Source of the DNA: Nostocoides sp. HKS02
GTDB lineage: Bacteria; Actinomycetota; Actinomycetes; Actinomycetales; Dermatophilaceae
Length of the DNA: 64,000 bases
Assembly (NCBI RefSeq): GCF_009707485.1
Contig: NZ_CP046121.1
Span: 3,038,001-3,102,000, forward strand
Direction: 5' to 3'
In this document: positions 27,565 to 37,577 of the stretch, piece after piece
How the letters are laid out: each line of letters begins with the position of its first letter
Position numbering within the stretch: position 1 is the stretch's first letter
Made by a program: the position numbers and the translations under genes
The notes under the pieces: generated by a model
Told to the model about the DNA's origin: nothing
Seen by the model: only the letters and a program-made list of their open reading frames with translations
The model's database searches: none

Positions 27565-28815
27565 GTGGATGCCACCAGCGCAGCAGTCCTGGCCGGGTTC
27601 GCCGGCCTGCTGACCGGCGCCGTGGCCGTCGTGGCCGTCCGCTACTCCGAACGCCAGCAGAAGCACGTCCCCGATCCGGTGACGCCTCCGCCCCTACCCG
27701 CTGGGGTGGCGGACGTCCTCGCGGTGCTGCGCTCGGGCGCCATCGTCGTGGACTCCGCCGACGAGGTCATCAACAACTCCCCGTCGGCCGTGGCCTACGG
27801 CTTGGTGCGCGGCAAGGACCTCGTGCACGCCGAGCTGCGCCATCTGGCGCGCCAGGTCCGTCGTGACGGGGTGATCCGCGAGGCGCAGCTCGAGCTCGCC
27901 CGGGGTCCGCTGGGTCGGGGCCGGTCCATCATGCAGGCGCGCGTGGCCCCTCTCGGCAGCAGCCACGTCCTGCTCCTCGTCGAGGACAACACCCAGGCCA
28001 GGCGGGTCGAAGAGGTTCGGCGGGACTTCGTCGCGAACGTCAGCCATGAGCTCAAGACCCCGGTCGGTGGGCTCGGGCTGCTCGCCGAGGCGATCCTCGA
28101 CGCGAAGGACGACCCCGAGGCCGTGGCCCGGTTCGCGAGCCGCATGCAGGTCGAGAGCCACCGGCTCGCCCAGCTCGTGAAGGAGATCGTCGACCTGTCG
28201 CGGCTCCAGGTGGCCGACACGTTGCACGAGCCCCGGTTGGTCGACGTGACCGCGGCGATCCACGAGGCCATCGACTACTCCCGGGTGGGGGCGGACGCCA
28301 AGCAGATCGAGATCGCCGAGGCGTGCGCGCCCGACCTCAAGGTGTTCGGTGACGAGGACCTGCTCGTGACCGCCGTCCGCAACCTCATCGGCAACGCGGT
28401 CGCGTACTCCGGCCCCCGCACCCGCGTCGCCGTGGCGGGTCGCCGTGCGGGTGACGTCGTCGAGATCACCGTCACCGACCAGGGGCACGGCATTGCCGAG
28501 TCCGAGCAGCAGCGCATCTTCGAGCGCTTCTACCGGGTCGACGAAGCGCGCTCGCGGGCCACTGGTGGCACCGGCCTGGGGCTGGCCATCGTCAAGCACA
28601 TCTGCGCCAACCACGGTGGCGATGTCGCGGTCTGGAGTGAGGAGGGCCGCGGCTCGACCTTCACCATCCGGCTTCCCGCAGCCGCCGACCGCACCGGCAC
28701 GCCCACCTCCGCGGAGGCCGGCGAACCCGGCGCCCCCGCCCCATCGGGACCGGCGCCCGTCGCCGGCTCCCCGGCATACCCCGCTCCACCCACTCGAGGA
28801 GACAACCGCGCATGA
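27565..28815 (+). CDS. senX3: Sensor histidine kinase SenX3
   Basis: 416 residues. Two closely spaced short hydrophobic stretches at the N-terminus (AAVLAGFAGLLTGAVAVVAV), a PAS-like domain, then the H-box FVANVSHELKTPV, N-box LVTAVRNLIGNAVAYS, and ATP lid GHGIAESEQQRIFERFYRVD with GGTGLGLAIVKHI. It senses phosphate status together with PhoU. The Pro/Ala-rich C-terminal tail (~40 residues) is unusual. Its stop overlaps the regX3 ATG as ATGA. Confidence 0.94.
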   Translation: MDATSAAVLAGFAGLLTGAVAVVAVRYSERQQKHVPDPVTPPPLPAGVADVLAVLRSGAIVVDSADEVINNSPSAVAYGLVRGKDLVHAELRHLARQVRRDGVIREAQLELARGPLGRGRSIMQARVAPLGSSHVLLLVEDNTQARRVEEVRRDFVANVSHELKTPVGGLGLLAEAILDAKDDPEAVARFASRMQVESHRLAQLVKEIVDLSRLQVADTLHEPRLVDVTAAIHEAIDYSRVGADAKQIEIAEACAPDLKVFGDEDLLVTAVRNLIGNAVAYSGPRTRVAVAGRRAGDVVEITVTDQGHGIAESEQQRIFERFYRVDEARSRATGGTGLGLAIVKHICANHGGDVAVWSEEGRGSTFTIRLPAAADRTGTPTSAEAGEPGAPAPSGPAPVAGSPAYPAPPTRGDNRA

Positions 28816-29495
28816 CCCGCATCCTGGTGGTGGAGGACGAGGTGTCGTTCTCCGACCCGCTGTCCTACCTCCTGCGCAAGGAGGGCTACGAGGTGGCGGT
28901 CGCCGAGACCGGGCCGGAGGCGCTCGAGGATTTCGACCGCGCCGGTGCCGACCTGGTGCTGCTCGACCTCATGTTGCCCGGCCTGTCAGGCACCGAGGTA
29001 TGCCGTGCGCTGCGACAGCGCTCCAACGTGCCGGTCATCATGCTCACGGCGAAGGACAGCGAGATCGACAAGGTCGTGGGGCTGGAGATCGGGGCCGACG
29101 ACTACGTCACCAAGCCGTACTCCTCGCGCGAGCTGCTGGCCCGCATCAAGGCGGTGCTGCGGCGGTTGGCCGAGCCCGAGGACCTGCTGCCGGCCACCAT
29201 CGAGGCGGGCCCGGTGCGCATGGACGTCGAGCGGCACATCGTCACCGTGGCGGGCGAGGCGACCCAGCTGCCGCTCAAGGAGTTCGAGCTGCTCGAGATG
29301 TTGTTGCGCAACACCGGCCGGGTGCTCACCCGGATGCAGCTCATCGACCGGGTGTGGGGCAGCGACTATGTCGGGGACACCAAGACCCTCGATGTCCATG
29401 TCAAGCGGCTGCGCGCCAAGATCGAGCCGGACCCGGCCGAGCCGCGCCACATCGTCACGGTGCGCGGGCTGGGCTACAAGTTCGAGGTCGACTGA
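28812..29495 (+). CDS. regX3: Response regulator RegX3
   Basis: A 227-residue OmpR-type regulator. The receiver has ILVVEDE, phospho-Asp in LVLLDLMLPG, VIMLTAKD and the Lys of TKPYSSREL. The winged helix has LPLKEFELLEMLLRNTGRVLTRMQLIDRVWG and TLDVHVKRLRAKIE. It is the expected activator at the PHO boxes found here. Confidence 0.95.
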   Translation: MTRILVVEDEVSFSDPLSYLLRKEGYEVAVAETGPEALEDFDRAGADLVLLDLMLPGLSGTEVCRALRQRSNVPVIMLTAKDSEIDKVVGLEIGADDYVTKPYSSRELLARIKAVLRRLAEPEDLLPATIEAGPVRMDVERHIVTVAGEATQLPLKEFELLEMLLRNTGRVLTRMQLIDRVWGSDYVGDTKTLDVHVKRLRAKIEPDPAEPRHIVTVRGLGYKFEVD

Positions 29496-29511
29496 CCGAG
29501 CTCGACTGTCG

Positions 29512-30112
29512 TCAGGGGGTGGCGGTGGTCGTCGGGCTCGGGGTCGCCGTCGAGGTGGTCGACGAGCTGGTTGGCGCGCTGGTCGAGCTGGTCGATGAGC
29601 TCGTGGGCGCCAACGTGGCGTAGTACCCGTGCGGCGAGAGGACCGGCACCCACACGACGACGGCCGGGGCCGAGGACGTCTGCACGGTCAGGCGCACGAC
29701 ATCACCGGGCGCGGGCACGCTCGCGAGCTGCACCTGAGTCTGGCCGGGACCGGACAGCTGCAGCGCGGAGTGTGGCTGCGCCGAGGCGTACACGGCCTGA
29801 CCGGTGTCGGTGGCGAAGCCGACGCGCGCCTCGCTGCCCCCTGAGTTGCTCATCGCGCCACTGATCACGCCGGGCTGGTCCTTGCCGCTGCTGATGACGA
29901 CGAGGTCGCGCAACTGCACCGCCCCGAGGTCGGCCGGCACGCCGTCCGAGGGGGACGTAGGAGACGTTCGTCTGGATCGGCGACTGGGTCTGGCACGCGG
30001 ACAGCGCGAGCGCTGCGCCCAGTGCTGCCAGGGGCAGCACGGCGCGCAAGGGGCGTCGCATCGTGGTGGATCGACCGCTGGGGGAGGGGGCCTGCAGGGC
30101 TCGGCGCATCAC
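29512..30112 (-). pseudogene. Lipoprotein gene with single-base frameshift in a C-run
   Basis: The minus-strand reading starts at GTG 30112, 7 nt after TAGGCT, or at ATG 30061 giving MRRPLRAVLPLAALGAALALSACQ with lipobox LSAC. The frame breaks at a run of five C (about 29950-29954); with four C it continues VPSDGVPADLGAVQLRDLVVISSGKDQ to a Ser/Thr-rich end at 29512. 601 nt equals 200 codons plus one base. The protein is unknown but conserved-looking on both sides of the break. Sequencing error, decay or phase variation are all possible. Confidence 0.7.
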
Positions 30113-30119
30113 GCCAGAC

Positions 30120-30125
30120 AGCCTA
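30120..30125 (-). promoter_or_regulatory. -10 box of the lipoprotein gene, leaderless
   Basis: The minus strand reads TAGGCT with a 7-nt spacer to GTG 30112. Confidence 0.5.
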
Positions 30126-30276
30126 GCGGCACCGTCATGGAGCGCGCGCACCCCTGCGCGTTGCACGAAGGCATGCCCGCTGTCAAGACCGAATTCCTTG
30201 GAGTGCAACGCCTTTTCGAGCCTCTGACCAGCGCAAACGCGGTTTTCTCCGCTTTCCCGACATCGGCGTGTCGTGT

Positions 30277-30282
30277 TATTCT
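30277..30282 (+). promoter_or_regulatory. -10 box of carD
   Basis: TATTCT about 28 nt before the ATG, in an unusually AT-rich stretch. AAAGGGGA serves as ribosome site. Unlike its neighbours, this promoter gives a leadered message. Confidence 0.5.
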
Positions 30283-30309
30283 GGTAGTCGCGAAAGGGGA
30301 AAACAGCAC

Positions 30310-30792
30310 ATGGTTTTCAAGGTCGGCGAGACGGTCGTGTACCCCCACCACGGGGCTGCACTGATCGAAGAAATCAATACCCGCACGATCAAGGGCGAGG
30401 AGAAGATCTACCTCAAGCTCAAGGTGGCTCAGGGCGACCTGACCATCGAGGTCCCCGCGGAGAACTGCGAGGACATCGGTGTCCGCGACGTCGTGGGCCA
30501 GGATGGCCTCGACAAGGTCTTCTCGGTCCTGCGCGCCCCCCACACCGAGGAGCCGACCAACTGGTCGCGCCGCTACAAGGCCAACCTCGAGAAGCTCGCT
30601 TCGGGCGACGTGATCAAGGTGGCCGAGGTCGTCCGCGACCTGTGGCGTCGTGACAAGGACCGTGGCCTGTCCGCCGGCGAGAAGCGCATGCTCGCCAAGG
30701 CCCGCCAGATCCTCGTCTCCGAGCTCGCGTTGGCCGAGAAGACGAACGAGGACAAGGCCGAGGCCATCCTGGACGAGGTCCTCGCCTCCTGA
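30310..30792 (+). CDS. carD: CarD-family RNA polymerase-binding regulator
   Basis: A 160-residue essential regulator that binds the RNA polymerase beta subunit and stabilises open promoter complexes. N-terminal Tudor-like [22 protein letters not shown], then a helical DNA-binding part with [17 protein letters not shown] and [18 protein letters not shown]. First gene of the carD-ispD-ispF-cysS-rlmB order also found in M. tuberculosis (Rv3583c-3579c). Confidence 0.96.
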   Translation: MVFKVGETVVYPHHGAALIEEINTRTIKGEEKIYLKLKVAQGDLTIEVPAENCEDIGVRDVVGQDGLDKVFSVLRAPHTEEPTNWSRRYKANLEKLASGDVIKVAEVVRDLWRRDKDRGLSAGEKRMLAKARQILVSELALAEKTNEDKAEAILDEVLAS

Positions 30793-31463
30793 GCGTCGCC
30801 GTCATCCTCGTGGCCGCTGGCCAGGGGACCCGACTCGGCGCGGCCCAGCCCAAGGCGTTCGTTGCGCTGGCCGGGGTCTCGCTGCTCGAGCACGCGGTTC
30901 GCCGCGCGCTCGAGGCCGACGAGGTCTCGCACATCGTCGTCGTCGCGCCCGCCTCCCACCTGTCGGAGGCGGGCGCGATCGCGTCCCGCAGCGCGCGGCC
31001 GGCCGACGTCGACGTCGTCCCCGGCGGCGCCGAGCGCACCCAGTCCGTGGCGGCTGGACTCGCCGCGTTACGCCCCGAGGACGGCATAGTCCTCGTGCAT
31101 GACGCGGCCAGGTCGCTGGCGCCACCCAGCCTGTACTCCAGGCTCGTCCACGAGGTCCGCTCGGGACACCCCGCCGTCGTGCCGGGCCTGCCGGTGACCG
31201 ACACGATCAAGCAGGTCGATGCCCGCGGCGTCGTCGTCTCGACCCCGGATCGCTCGAGCCTGCGCGCCGTCCAGACCCCGCAGGCCTTCCTGCGTGAGGT
31301 GCTCCAGCACGCCCACGCGACGGGGGCCGACGCGACTGACGACGCCGCCCTGGTCGAGGCGGTCGGTGGGCACGTCCGGGTGGTGCCCGGCGAGCCGCTG
31401 GCGTTCAAGATCACGACCCCCGACGACCTCGCCCTCGCCGAACGTCACCTGTCGGATCGCTAG
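30789..31463 (+). CDS. ispD: 2-C-methyl-D-erythritol 4-phosphate cytidylyltransferase
   Basis: Third step of the MEP isoprenoid pathway. The nucleotide-binding N-terminus [15 protein letters not shown] lies upstream of the first ATG/GTG-type codon (GTG 30810). The only sensible start is CTG 30789, overlapping the carD stop as CTGA, giving 224 residues. Other motifs: [44 protein letters not shown] start with translational coupling is inferred. The stop shares bases with the convergent GNAT gene stop. Confidence 0.92.
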   Translation: MSVAVILVAAGQGTRLGAAQPKAFVALAGVSLLEHAVRRALEADEVSHIVVVAPASHLSEAGAIASRSARPADVDVVPGGAERTQSVAAGLAALRPEDGIVLVHDAARSLAPPSLYSRLVHEVRSGHPAVVPGLPVTDTIKQVDARGVVVSTPDRSSLRAVQTPQAFLREVLQHAHATGADATDDAALVEAVGGHVRVVPGEPLAFKITTPDDLALAERHLSDR

Positions 31464-32056
31464 CTCGCGGAGGCGGCGGCCAGCGCGGCATACACCTGCT
31501 CCCAGGCGGCCACGGGCTCGCGGCGCTGCCCGGTGTGCAGCGTGCTGATCCACCCATCGACCATGCGGCCGCGCTCCACCAGGAAGTCGGGAACGAACGT
31601 CGGCACCGGAAACCCGTTGCGCCACACCGTCTTGGCGCTGCCCCAGTTGCCGGCGTGCGCCCTCCACTGCACGAGCTGCCAGCCGAGAGTGTCGAACGCA
31701 TGGGCCACGACGAGTCGCACCGCGTCGGACATCACGCCCCGCCCGCGGTAGGCAGGGTGGGTCACGAACCCGAGGCTGCCGCCACCGGCGTCGATCGGCA
31801 GCACCCGGAGGTCGACGGTGCCGGCATACGAGCCGCGCACCTCGATCGCCCACGACACCTGGTGGGCGACGGGCTCGAGCTGCCCAGCGACGTACTCCTC
31901 GGCCATCTGCCGCGTGTAGTCCAGCGGGATGGTCGTGAACCGTCGGCTGTCCGGGTCGACGCAGCGCTCGAGCACGGCATCGACGTCCTCGACCCGATGC
32001 GGTCGCAGCGTGACCAGCGTGCCGTCGAGGACCGGGACCGCGAGAAGCTCGCTCAT
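31460..32056 (-). CDS. GNAT acetyltransferase (RimJ-like)
   Basis: 198 residues resembling ribosomal-protein or amino-sugar N-acetyltransferases: [48 protein letters not shown], and [13 protein letters not shown] as the last acetyl-CoA-side motif. It interrupts the ispD-ispF pair on the opposite strand. Substrate unknown. A TAGCGT box lies 8 nt before its ATG. Confidence 0.85.
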   Translation of the reverse strand: MSELLAVPVLDGTLVTLRPHRVEDVDAVLERCVDPDSRRFTTIPLDYTRQMAEEYVAGQLEPVAHQVSWAIEVRGSYAGTVDLRVLPIDAGGGSLGFVTHPAYRGRGVMSDAVRLVVAHAFDTLGWQLVQWRAHAGNWGSAKTVWRNGFPVPTFVPDFLVERGRMVDGWISTLHTGQRREPVAAWEQVYAALAAASAS

Positions 32057-32064
32057 GCGGCGCA

Positions 32065-32070
32065 ACGCTA
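32065..32070 (-). promoter_or_regulatory. -10 box of the GNAT gene
   Basis: The minus strand reads TAGCGT with an 8-nt spacer to ATG 32056. Confidence 0.45.
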
Positions 32071-32130
32071 GTGCGCGCAGCGGCGCGGGCCCACGGGGTT
32101 TTCGTCGCGACCGGTGGTTGGATGGGCGCC

Positions 32131-32625
32131 ATGGTGCTTCCCGGTATGCCGCGCACAGGCATCGGTGTCGACGTGCACGCCTTCGCCGACGCACCGGTGC
32201 GCGAGCTGCGGGTGGCCGGCCTGGCTTGGCCGGGTGAGCCTGGTCTGGCGGGGCACTCTGACGCCGACGTCGCGTGTCACGCGGCCTGCGACGCGTTGTT
32301 CTCGGCTGCGGGTCTGGGCGACCTCGGCGCCCACTTCGGCACCGACCGCCCCGAGCTGGCAGGGGCGAGCGGCCTCGACCTGCTGGCCGAGGCCGCCAGG
32401 CTGGTTCGTGAGGCCGGCTTCGCGATCGGCAACGTCGCCGTCCAGGTCGTCGGCAACCGCCCCAAGATCGGCACCCGGCGCGATGAGGCCCAGGCCGCGA
32501 TGACGCAGGCGGCCGGGGCGCCCGTGTCGGTCAGCGGGACCACGACCGACGGGTTGGGGCTGACCGGTCGACACGAGGGTGTCGCCGCGGTCGCGACGGC
32601 CCTGGTGTTCGCCCTCGACGGCTGA
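32131..32625 (+). CDS. ispF: 2-C-methyl-D-erythritol 2,4-cyclodiphosphate synthase
   Basis: About 164 residues. [11 protein letters not shown] carries the metal-binding Asp/His; [18 protein letters not shown] and the C-terminal [23 protein letters not shown] are diagnostic. Possible starts are ATG at 32122, 32131 or 32146; the last begins [11 protein letters not shown], closest to other IspF N-termini, and lies inside an octamer GTATGCCG. Separated from ispD by the GNAT gene. Confidence 0.94.
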   Translation: MVLPGMPRTGIGVDVHAFADAPVRELRVAGLAWPGEPGLAGHSDADVACHAACDALFSAAGLGDLGAHFGTDRPELAGASGLDLLAEAARLVREAGFAIGNVAVQVVGNRPKIGTRRDEAQAAMTQAAGAPVSVSGTTTDGLGLTGRHEGVAAVATALVFALDG

Positions 32626-32716
32626 CGGCGCGTCGCGCGACGACGACGGGCGCAGAGTCGAACAGCCCGTGACCGGGGGGAGCGTCGTCGTTTCGGTCGG
32701 TGGGGACCCCCGCAGG

Positions 32717-32722
32717 TAGCCT
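32717..32722 (+). promoter_or_regulatory. -10 box of cysS, leaderless
   Basis: TAGCCT with a 7-nt spacer to GTG 32730. Confidence 0.6.
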
Positions 32723-32729
32723 TGCGCCC

Positions 32730-34166
32730 GTGAGCCTTCGCCTGTACGACACCGCCGCGCGCGAGCTGCGCGACTTCACCCCCCTGGAGCCGGGTCGCGT
32801 GGGCATCTACATCTGTGGGCTCACCACGCAGGCGGCTCCCCACATCGGGCACGTCCGCTTCGCCGTGGCGTTCGACGTCCTCCGCCGCTGGCTCGAGGGC
32901 CGCTACGGCTACGACGTCACCCTGGTGCGGAACGTCACCGACATCGACGACAAGATCCTCGCCAAGTCCGCCGACGCGGGTGAGCCCTGGTTCGCCCTGT
33001 CCTACCGCAACGAGCTGGCGACGACCGCCGCCCTCGCCTCCCTGGGGGTGTTGCCGCCCACCTACGAACCGCGCGCCACCGGTCACATCCCCGAGATGGT
33101 CACGCTCATGGAGACCCTGGTGGAGAAGGGCCACGCGTATGCCGCGCCCGACTCGAGCGGTGACGTGTACTTCGACGTGCGCAGCTTCCCCGGGTACGGC
33201 TCGCTGACCCACCAGAAGCTCGACGACATGGAGGCGGCGCAGGACGCCGACCCCCGGGGCAAGCGCGACCCCCGCGACTTCGCGCTGTGGAAGGGACACA
33301 AGCAGTCGGAGCCCGAGACGGCATCGTGGCCCACTCCCTTCGGCGACGGGCGCCCCGGCTGGCACCTCGAGTGCTCCGCCATGGCTCGCAAGTACCTCGG
33401 CGACGCCTTCGACATCCACGGTGGTGGTGTCGACCTCCGGTTCCCACACCACGAGAACGAGCAGGCGCAGTCACACGCGGCCGGCCTGGGCTTCGCCAAC
33501 TACTGGCTGCACAACGCCTGGGTCACCGTGGGCGGTGAGAAGATGAGCAAGTCCTTGGGCAACTCGTTGATCGTCTCCGAGATCACCAAGGTCGCGCGTC
33601 CGCTCACGCTGCGCTACTACCTCACGGCCGCGCACTACCGCTCCACGATCGAGTACCACGAGGGTTCGCTGGCTGAGGCCGAGGCCACCGTCGAGCGCAT
33701 CGAGGGGTTCCTCACCCGGGCGCTGCGCGTCCTGCCCGAGGGCACCTCGGTGACGCCTGACCCCTCTGTCGTGCCCGAGGCGTATGCCGCCGCGATGGAC
33801 GACGACCTGAACGTCTCGGGCGCGCTCGCCGTGGTCCACGAGACGGTGCGCGCGGGCAACACCGCGCTCGACGACGGCGACGAGCAGACCGTGGCGACGA
33901 CGTTCGCCCAGGTCGTGGCGATGACCGACCTGCTCGGCGTGAACCCGCTGGACCCACACTGGGGTCACGGCAGCGACAGCGGCAACGACGTCCACGCGGC
34001 GCTGGACGCGCTGGTGCAGGTGCAGCTCGAGGCGCGCGCCCAGGCGCGGGCCGCACGAGACTTTGCGACCGCGGACGCCATCCGCGACCACCTCGGTGCG
34101 GCAGGCATCGTCATCGAAGACACGGCGTCGGGAGCGAACTGGTCGCTCGCCCGCCGCGAAAGCTGA
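32730..34166 (+). CDS. cysS: Cysteinyl-tRNA synthetase
   Basis: 478 residues, class I synthetase. PHIGH (HIGH motif) at 37-41, zinc ligands including Cys29 and the GWHLECSAM segment, [15 protein letters not shown], and KMSKS at 271-275 are present; the C-terminal helical anticodon domain ends near SLARRES. GTG 32730 is fixed by the N-terminus [15 protein letters not shown] and the promoter. rlmB follows 11 bp later. Confidence 0.96.
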   Translation: MSLRLYDTAARELRDFTPLEPGRVGIYICGLTTQAAPHIGHVRFAVAFDVLRRWLEGRYGYDVTLVRNVTDIDDKILAKSADAGEPWFALSYRNELATTAALASLGVLPPTYEPRATGHIPEMVTLMETLVEKGHAYAAPDSSGDVYFDVRSFPGYGSLTHQKLDDMEAAQDADPRGKRDPRDFALWKGHKQSEPETASWPTPFGDGRPGWHLECSAMARKYLGDAFDIHGGGVDLRFPHHENEQAQSHAAGLGFANYWLHNAWVTVGGEKMSKSLGNSLIVSEITKVARPLTLRYYLTAAHYRSTIEYHEGSLAEAEATVERIEGFLTRALRVLPEGTSVTPDPSVVPEAYAAAMDDDLNVSGALAVVHETVRAGNTALDDGDEQTVATTFAQVVAMTDLLGVNPLDPHWGHGSDSGNDVHAALDALVQVQLEARAQARAARDFATADAIRDHLGAAGIVIEDTASGANWSLARRES

Positions 34167-34177
34167 GAGGCACACTC

Positions 34178-35161
34178 ATGGCAGGCAACTCCCAGCGCCG
34201 CGGCGCTGTCCGCAAGGGCAGCTCCAAGAAGGGCGCCTCGGTCGGATCGGGCGGGCAGCGACGACGTGGCCTCGAGGGTCGGGGTCCCACGCCCAAGGCG
34301 GAGGAGCGCCCCAACCACAAGGCCCACAAGCTGGCCAAGGCCGCCGCCAAGCGCGGCGGTCCGGCTACCGCCACCGGCGGCCGCGGGTCCGGGTCACGAG
34401 GACCGTCGCGGCGTGGTGGCAAGGCATCGAGCGAGATGGTCGCGGGCCGCAACGCCGTGGTCGAGGCACTGCGTGCTGACGTACCCGTCACGACGATGTA
34501 CGTGGCTGGGCGCATCGATACGGACGACCGCGTCCGCGAGGCGCTCAAGATCGCCACCGAGCGCGGGATCGCCATCCTCGAGACCCCACGCGGTGAGCTC
34601 GACCGCCTCACCGACGGCGCAGTGCACCAGGGGCTCGCCCTGCAGGTGCCTCCCTATGAGTACGCCCACCCCAGCGACCTCATCGACCCCCAGGCACCCG
34701 GCATACCACTGGTCGTCGCGCTCGACGGCATCACGGACCCCCGCAACCTCGGTGCCATCGTGCGGTCCGTCGCGGCCTTCGGCGGGCACGGCGTCGTCGT
34801 GCCGGAACGCCGCTCGGTGGGCCTGACCGCCAGTGCCTGGAAGACATCGGCCGGGGCAGCCGCGCGGGTGCCGGTGGCCATGGCCGCGAACCTGACGCGC
34901 GCCCTGGAGGAGTACCGCAAGGCGGGCTTCTTCATCCTCGGTCTCGACATGGACGGCGACGTCTCGCTGCCGGATCTCGCCTTGGCGACCGAGCCGATCG
35001 TCATCGTCACCGGGTCCGAGGGCAAGGGCCTGTCGCGGCTGGTGCGCGAGACCTGCGACCAGATCGTGTCGATCCCGATGTCGTCCGCGGTCGAGTCACT
35101 CAACGCAGGCGTGGCGACCGGGGTCGTGCTCTACGAGGTGGCGCGGCGACGGGCGATCTGA
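34178..35161 (+). CDS. rlmB: 23S rRNA (guanosine-2251) 2'-O-methyltransferase
   Basis: 327 residues. A very basic Gly/Lys/Arg-rich N-terminal extension of ~85 residues precedes the substrate-binding domain ([16 protein letters not shown]). The SpoU fold has [29 protein letters not shown] and the knotted [29 protein letters not shown] precedes the ATG. Last gene of the conserved carD-ispDF-cysS-rlmB group. Confidence 0.95.
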   Translation: MAGNSQRRGAVRKGSSKKGASVGSGGQRRRGLEGRGPTPKAEERPNHKAHKLAKAAAKRGGPATATGGRGSGSRGPSRRGGKASSEMVAGRNAVVEALRADVPVTTMYVAGRIDTDDRVREALKIATERGIAILETPRGELDRLTDGAVHQGLALQVPPYEYAHPSDLIDPQAPGIPLVVALDGITDPRNLGAIVRSVAAFGGHGVVVPERRSVGLTASAWKTSAGAAARVPVAMAANLTRALEEYRKAGFFILGLDMDGDVSLPDLALATEPIVIVTGSEGKGLSRLVRETCDQIVSIPMSSAVESLNAGVATGVVLYEVARRRAI

Positions 35162-35184
35162 GCACGAAAGCGGGGCGAGTCCGG

Positions 35185-35190
35185 TAGGTT
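35185..35190 (+). promoter_or_regulatory. Candidate -10 box before 35242 gene
   Basis: TAGGTT about 57 nt before the ATG. No clear -35. Low support. Confidence 0.3.
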
Positions 35191-35241
35191 CGCCCCGTCG
35201 CGCCCAAGGGGGAGCGGCTCACCGTCTGAAGGGACGACCGC

Positions 35242-35811
35242 ATGTCTGACTACGGCACTCCGCCACCACCGCCTCCGGGCGACGGTCCTGGGCAGTACTC
35301 CGGCATGGAGTCCATGCCGGGTTACCAGGCCCCCGTCGCTGGAGCTCCGGTCGCACAACCCGCCTCGATCGCGATGGCCGTCAAGCTCATGTACGTGGGT
35401 GCGGCCCTGAGCCTCGTCGGCCTGTTGAGCACCTTCCTCATGCGCGGCACCATCCGCGATGCCGTCCAGAAGGCGTCCGACACCTCGACGACCCACCTGA
35501 CCAGCTCCCAGGTCGATGCTGCTGTCGGCGTGGCCGTGGGCTTGGGCGTCGTGTCGGGCCTCGTTGGCGTCGCGCTGTGGCTCTGGATGGCTGCGGCGAA
35601 CGGTAAGGGTCGCAAGTGGGCTCGGATCTTGGCCACGATCTTCTTCGCGTGCAGTGTGCTCAGCACCCTGGGCTCGCTCGCTCAGCACCCCCCGGTGCTC
35701 AGCCTCGTCGTCAGCATCATCTCCCTGGTCCTCGGGGCCTACATCATCTACCTGCTCTACCGTCCGGAGTCGACGCAGTACTACGCAGCCCAGTCGGCTC
35801 CGCGCGTCTAG
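35242..35811 (+). CDS. Pro-rich four-helix membrane protein
   Basis: 189 residues. A Pro/Gly-rich cytoplasmic head (YGTPPPPPPGDGPGQYSG) is followed by four hydrophobic segments near 45-65, 95-118, 127-147 and 152-172. Resembles many actinobacterial small tetraspan proteins of unknown role. GAAGGGA precedes the ATG. A strong terminator follows. Confidence 0.8.
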   Translation: MSDYGTPPPPPPGDGPGQYSGMESMPGYQAPVAGAPVAQPASIAMAVKLMYVGAALSLVGLLSTFLMRGTIRDAVQKASDTSTTHLTSSQVDAAVGVAVGLGVVSGLVGVALWLWMAAANGKGRKWARILATIFFACSVLSTLGSLAQHPPVLSLVVSIISLVLGAYIIYLLYRPESTQYYAAQSAPRV

Positions 35812-35836
35812 CCGACCGGTAGCGAGCATCGCGCTG

Positions 35837-35867
35837 AGCGCGCCACCCGCCGAGCGGGTGGCGCGCT
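35837..35867 (+). terminator. Intrinsic terminator after 35242 gene
   Basis: A perfect 14-bp stem (35837-35850 with 35854-35867) and a 3-nt loop, 25 bp past the stop. Confidence 0.8.
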
Positions 35868-35935
35868 TGCGCGTCTCGGGCCGTGCCAGACTTGGACACC
35901 GGCACCACCCGGTGCGCGTGACGAGGCGAGGATCG

Positions 35936-36370
35936 ATGCTGGTGCGTGACCGCGTCGCGCTGCGGCCAGGGGGCCGCAGCCAGGCCGTGGTGCTGCCCGC
36001 CCTCGTCGCGCTTGCCGGTGCGTGCGCCGTGGGCGTGGTGGCGGTGGTGGATCCGAACCAGCCGGGCCACTACCCGACGTGCCCCTTCCTCGCCCTCACC
36101 GGGCTCTACTGCCCGGGGTGCGGCTCGCTGCGGGCGGTCCACGACCTGGCCCACGGCGACCTGACAGGGGCACTGGCCCGCAACCCGCTGGCGGTGATTG
36201 CCGTGGCCGCCCTGGTGGCTGGATACCTGGCCTGGACCAGGCGACTCTGGCGCGGGCAGCCGCGCACCTGGGCCGCGCCACCATGGCTGCTCTACGGACT
36301 GCTGGGCATGGTCATCGCCTTCTGGGTGCTGCGCAACGTGCCCGGCTGGACCTGGCTGTCGCCCGCCTGA
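35936..36370 (+). CDS. DUF2752 membrane protein
   Basis: 144 residues. The hallmark YCPGCGSLRAVHDLAHGD lies between hydrophobic segments, and three transmembrane helices are likely. The family function is unknown. ATG 35936 has GAGGCGAGG upstream; a longer open frame through the preceding terminator was not used. Confidence 0.85.
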   Translation: MLVRDRVALRPGGRSQAVVLPALVALAGACAVGVVAVVDPNQPGHYPTCPFLALTGLYCPGCGSLRAVHDLAHGDLTGALARNPLAVIAVAALVAGYLAWTRRLWRGQPRTWAAPPWLLYGLLGMVIAFWVLRNVPGWTWLSPA

Positions 36371-36611
36371 GGGTGGCAGCCCGAACGCCAGCAGCGCACC
36401 GATCGGCTGCAACCTGCGTGAGTCCCGACGGGGTTGGGTCCGCGAGCGTGTCGTCCTGCCGGGCCGATTGGGGGGAGTAGCAGGCGAACTCCGAATGGAC
36501 ACCACGGCGTGTCTGACGACGAGCCATCTGGGTCACGACCTCGGGGGCCTCAGGTTGATGGGTCAACCGACGCATCATTGGGTCGACATTGGGGCTGGTA
36601 CCACCACACCC

Positions 36612-37577
36612 TCAGCGAGCTTCCCCAGCCTCCCCTGTGATCGTCGAGCTCGTGGTCGGACGGGTGGAGAGAGCAGGCCCTAGCCGCGTTGACCGCAGCC
36701 CGAAGCGGAGAAGCGCCGTGAGGCAGCCTCCTAGGCAGAAGACGAGCAGCAGAGCGCCGAGGATCTCGTGGACCCCGGCGGCCCGACCTCGGGCGTTGAA
36801 GCCCATCCGCGCAAGCGCCGCCTGAACCCGCGCTACGTCGCGCGTGGAGGAGGCCTTCACATAGACCGTGGGATATGCGTATCGATCAGGAACCGAACTC
36901 CCGCGCGCCAACCCGAGCTGTGCCGAGAGCAACGTGCGAAACAGCGAATCGCTGATGTAGATGGCCGATTCACCATCGGCCCCCGGCGTTGAGTTGTCGA
37001 AGAGCCCGATGACACGCACCGTCGTCTCTGCCGCTTCGCCCCGTGAGGGGCCTGTTGCCTTCGTGTACTGAATGGTCAGGTGCTTGCCGAGTAGAGCCGC
37101 TGTGGTCGCGCCACCATGCGAGTCCGGGAGGTAGATCTCGTCGTCAACGGGCAGGTGCTCAGGGGGGATCCCCGGGACGGTGGTCGTCACGCGCGGCTGT
37201 ATCCACGGCGTACGCGGAGTCGCCCAGAACGCTCCGGCCGGGCTCGACCCCGCGGCGCCGACAATCGAGATCCCGAACTGCGCAGCGGGTCTCACGTCCT
37301 GCACACCGGGGATCGCGCGCATCGCAGCGATTGCCTTGGCGGTCAAGGGTTTGCCGGTACCACGCGAGTCGACCGAGTCGATCTGCAGCCCGCTGCGGGC
37401 GGAGCCGTCGTCCAGCGCTGTGGCCGATGGCGACCCTGCTCGACTGACGGCTCCGGAGACGGCCGGCGCCATCACCGCTGCCAGCCCGGTGGCCGTGAGG
37501 ATGAAGGCAACGCGCGTCAGCGCCGTGCGCGGGTTACGTCGCAAGAAGGCCGCCCTTCCCCTCGGAATGTTCCCCAA
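36612..37577 (-). CDS. Truncated FtsX/MacB-like permease
   Basis: 321 residues from a TTG. One transmembrane helix (LTRVAFILTATGLAAVMAPAV), an extracytoplasmic MacB_PCD-like domain containing GVQDVRPAAQFGISIVG and GKHLTIQYTKAT, a second helix (GALLLVFCLGGCLTALL), then the end. Family members normally have three helices after this domain, so it looks cut short. No ABC ATPase is adjacent. Base composition of 36.4-37.7 kb is visibly less GC-rich than its surroundings, and the octamer GTATGCCG is missing from 34.7-38.5 kb. Possibly an acquired remnant. Confidence 0.6.
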   Translation of the reverse strand: MGNIPRGRAAFLRRNPRTALTRVAFILTATGLAAVMAPAVSGAVSRAGSPSATALDDGSARSGLQIDSVDSRGTGKPLTAKAIAAMRAIPGVQDVRPAAQFGISIVGAAGSSPAGAFWATPRTPWIQPRVTTTVPGIPPEHLPVDDEIYLPDSHGGATTAALLGKHLTIQYTKATGPSRGEAAETTVRVIGLFDNSTPGADGESAIYISDSLFRTLLSAQLGLARGSSVPDRYAYPTVYVKASSTRDVARVQAALARMGFNARGRAAGVHEILGALLLVFCLGGCLTALLRFGLRSTRLGPALSTRPTTSSTITGEAGEAR

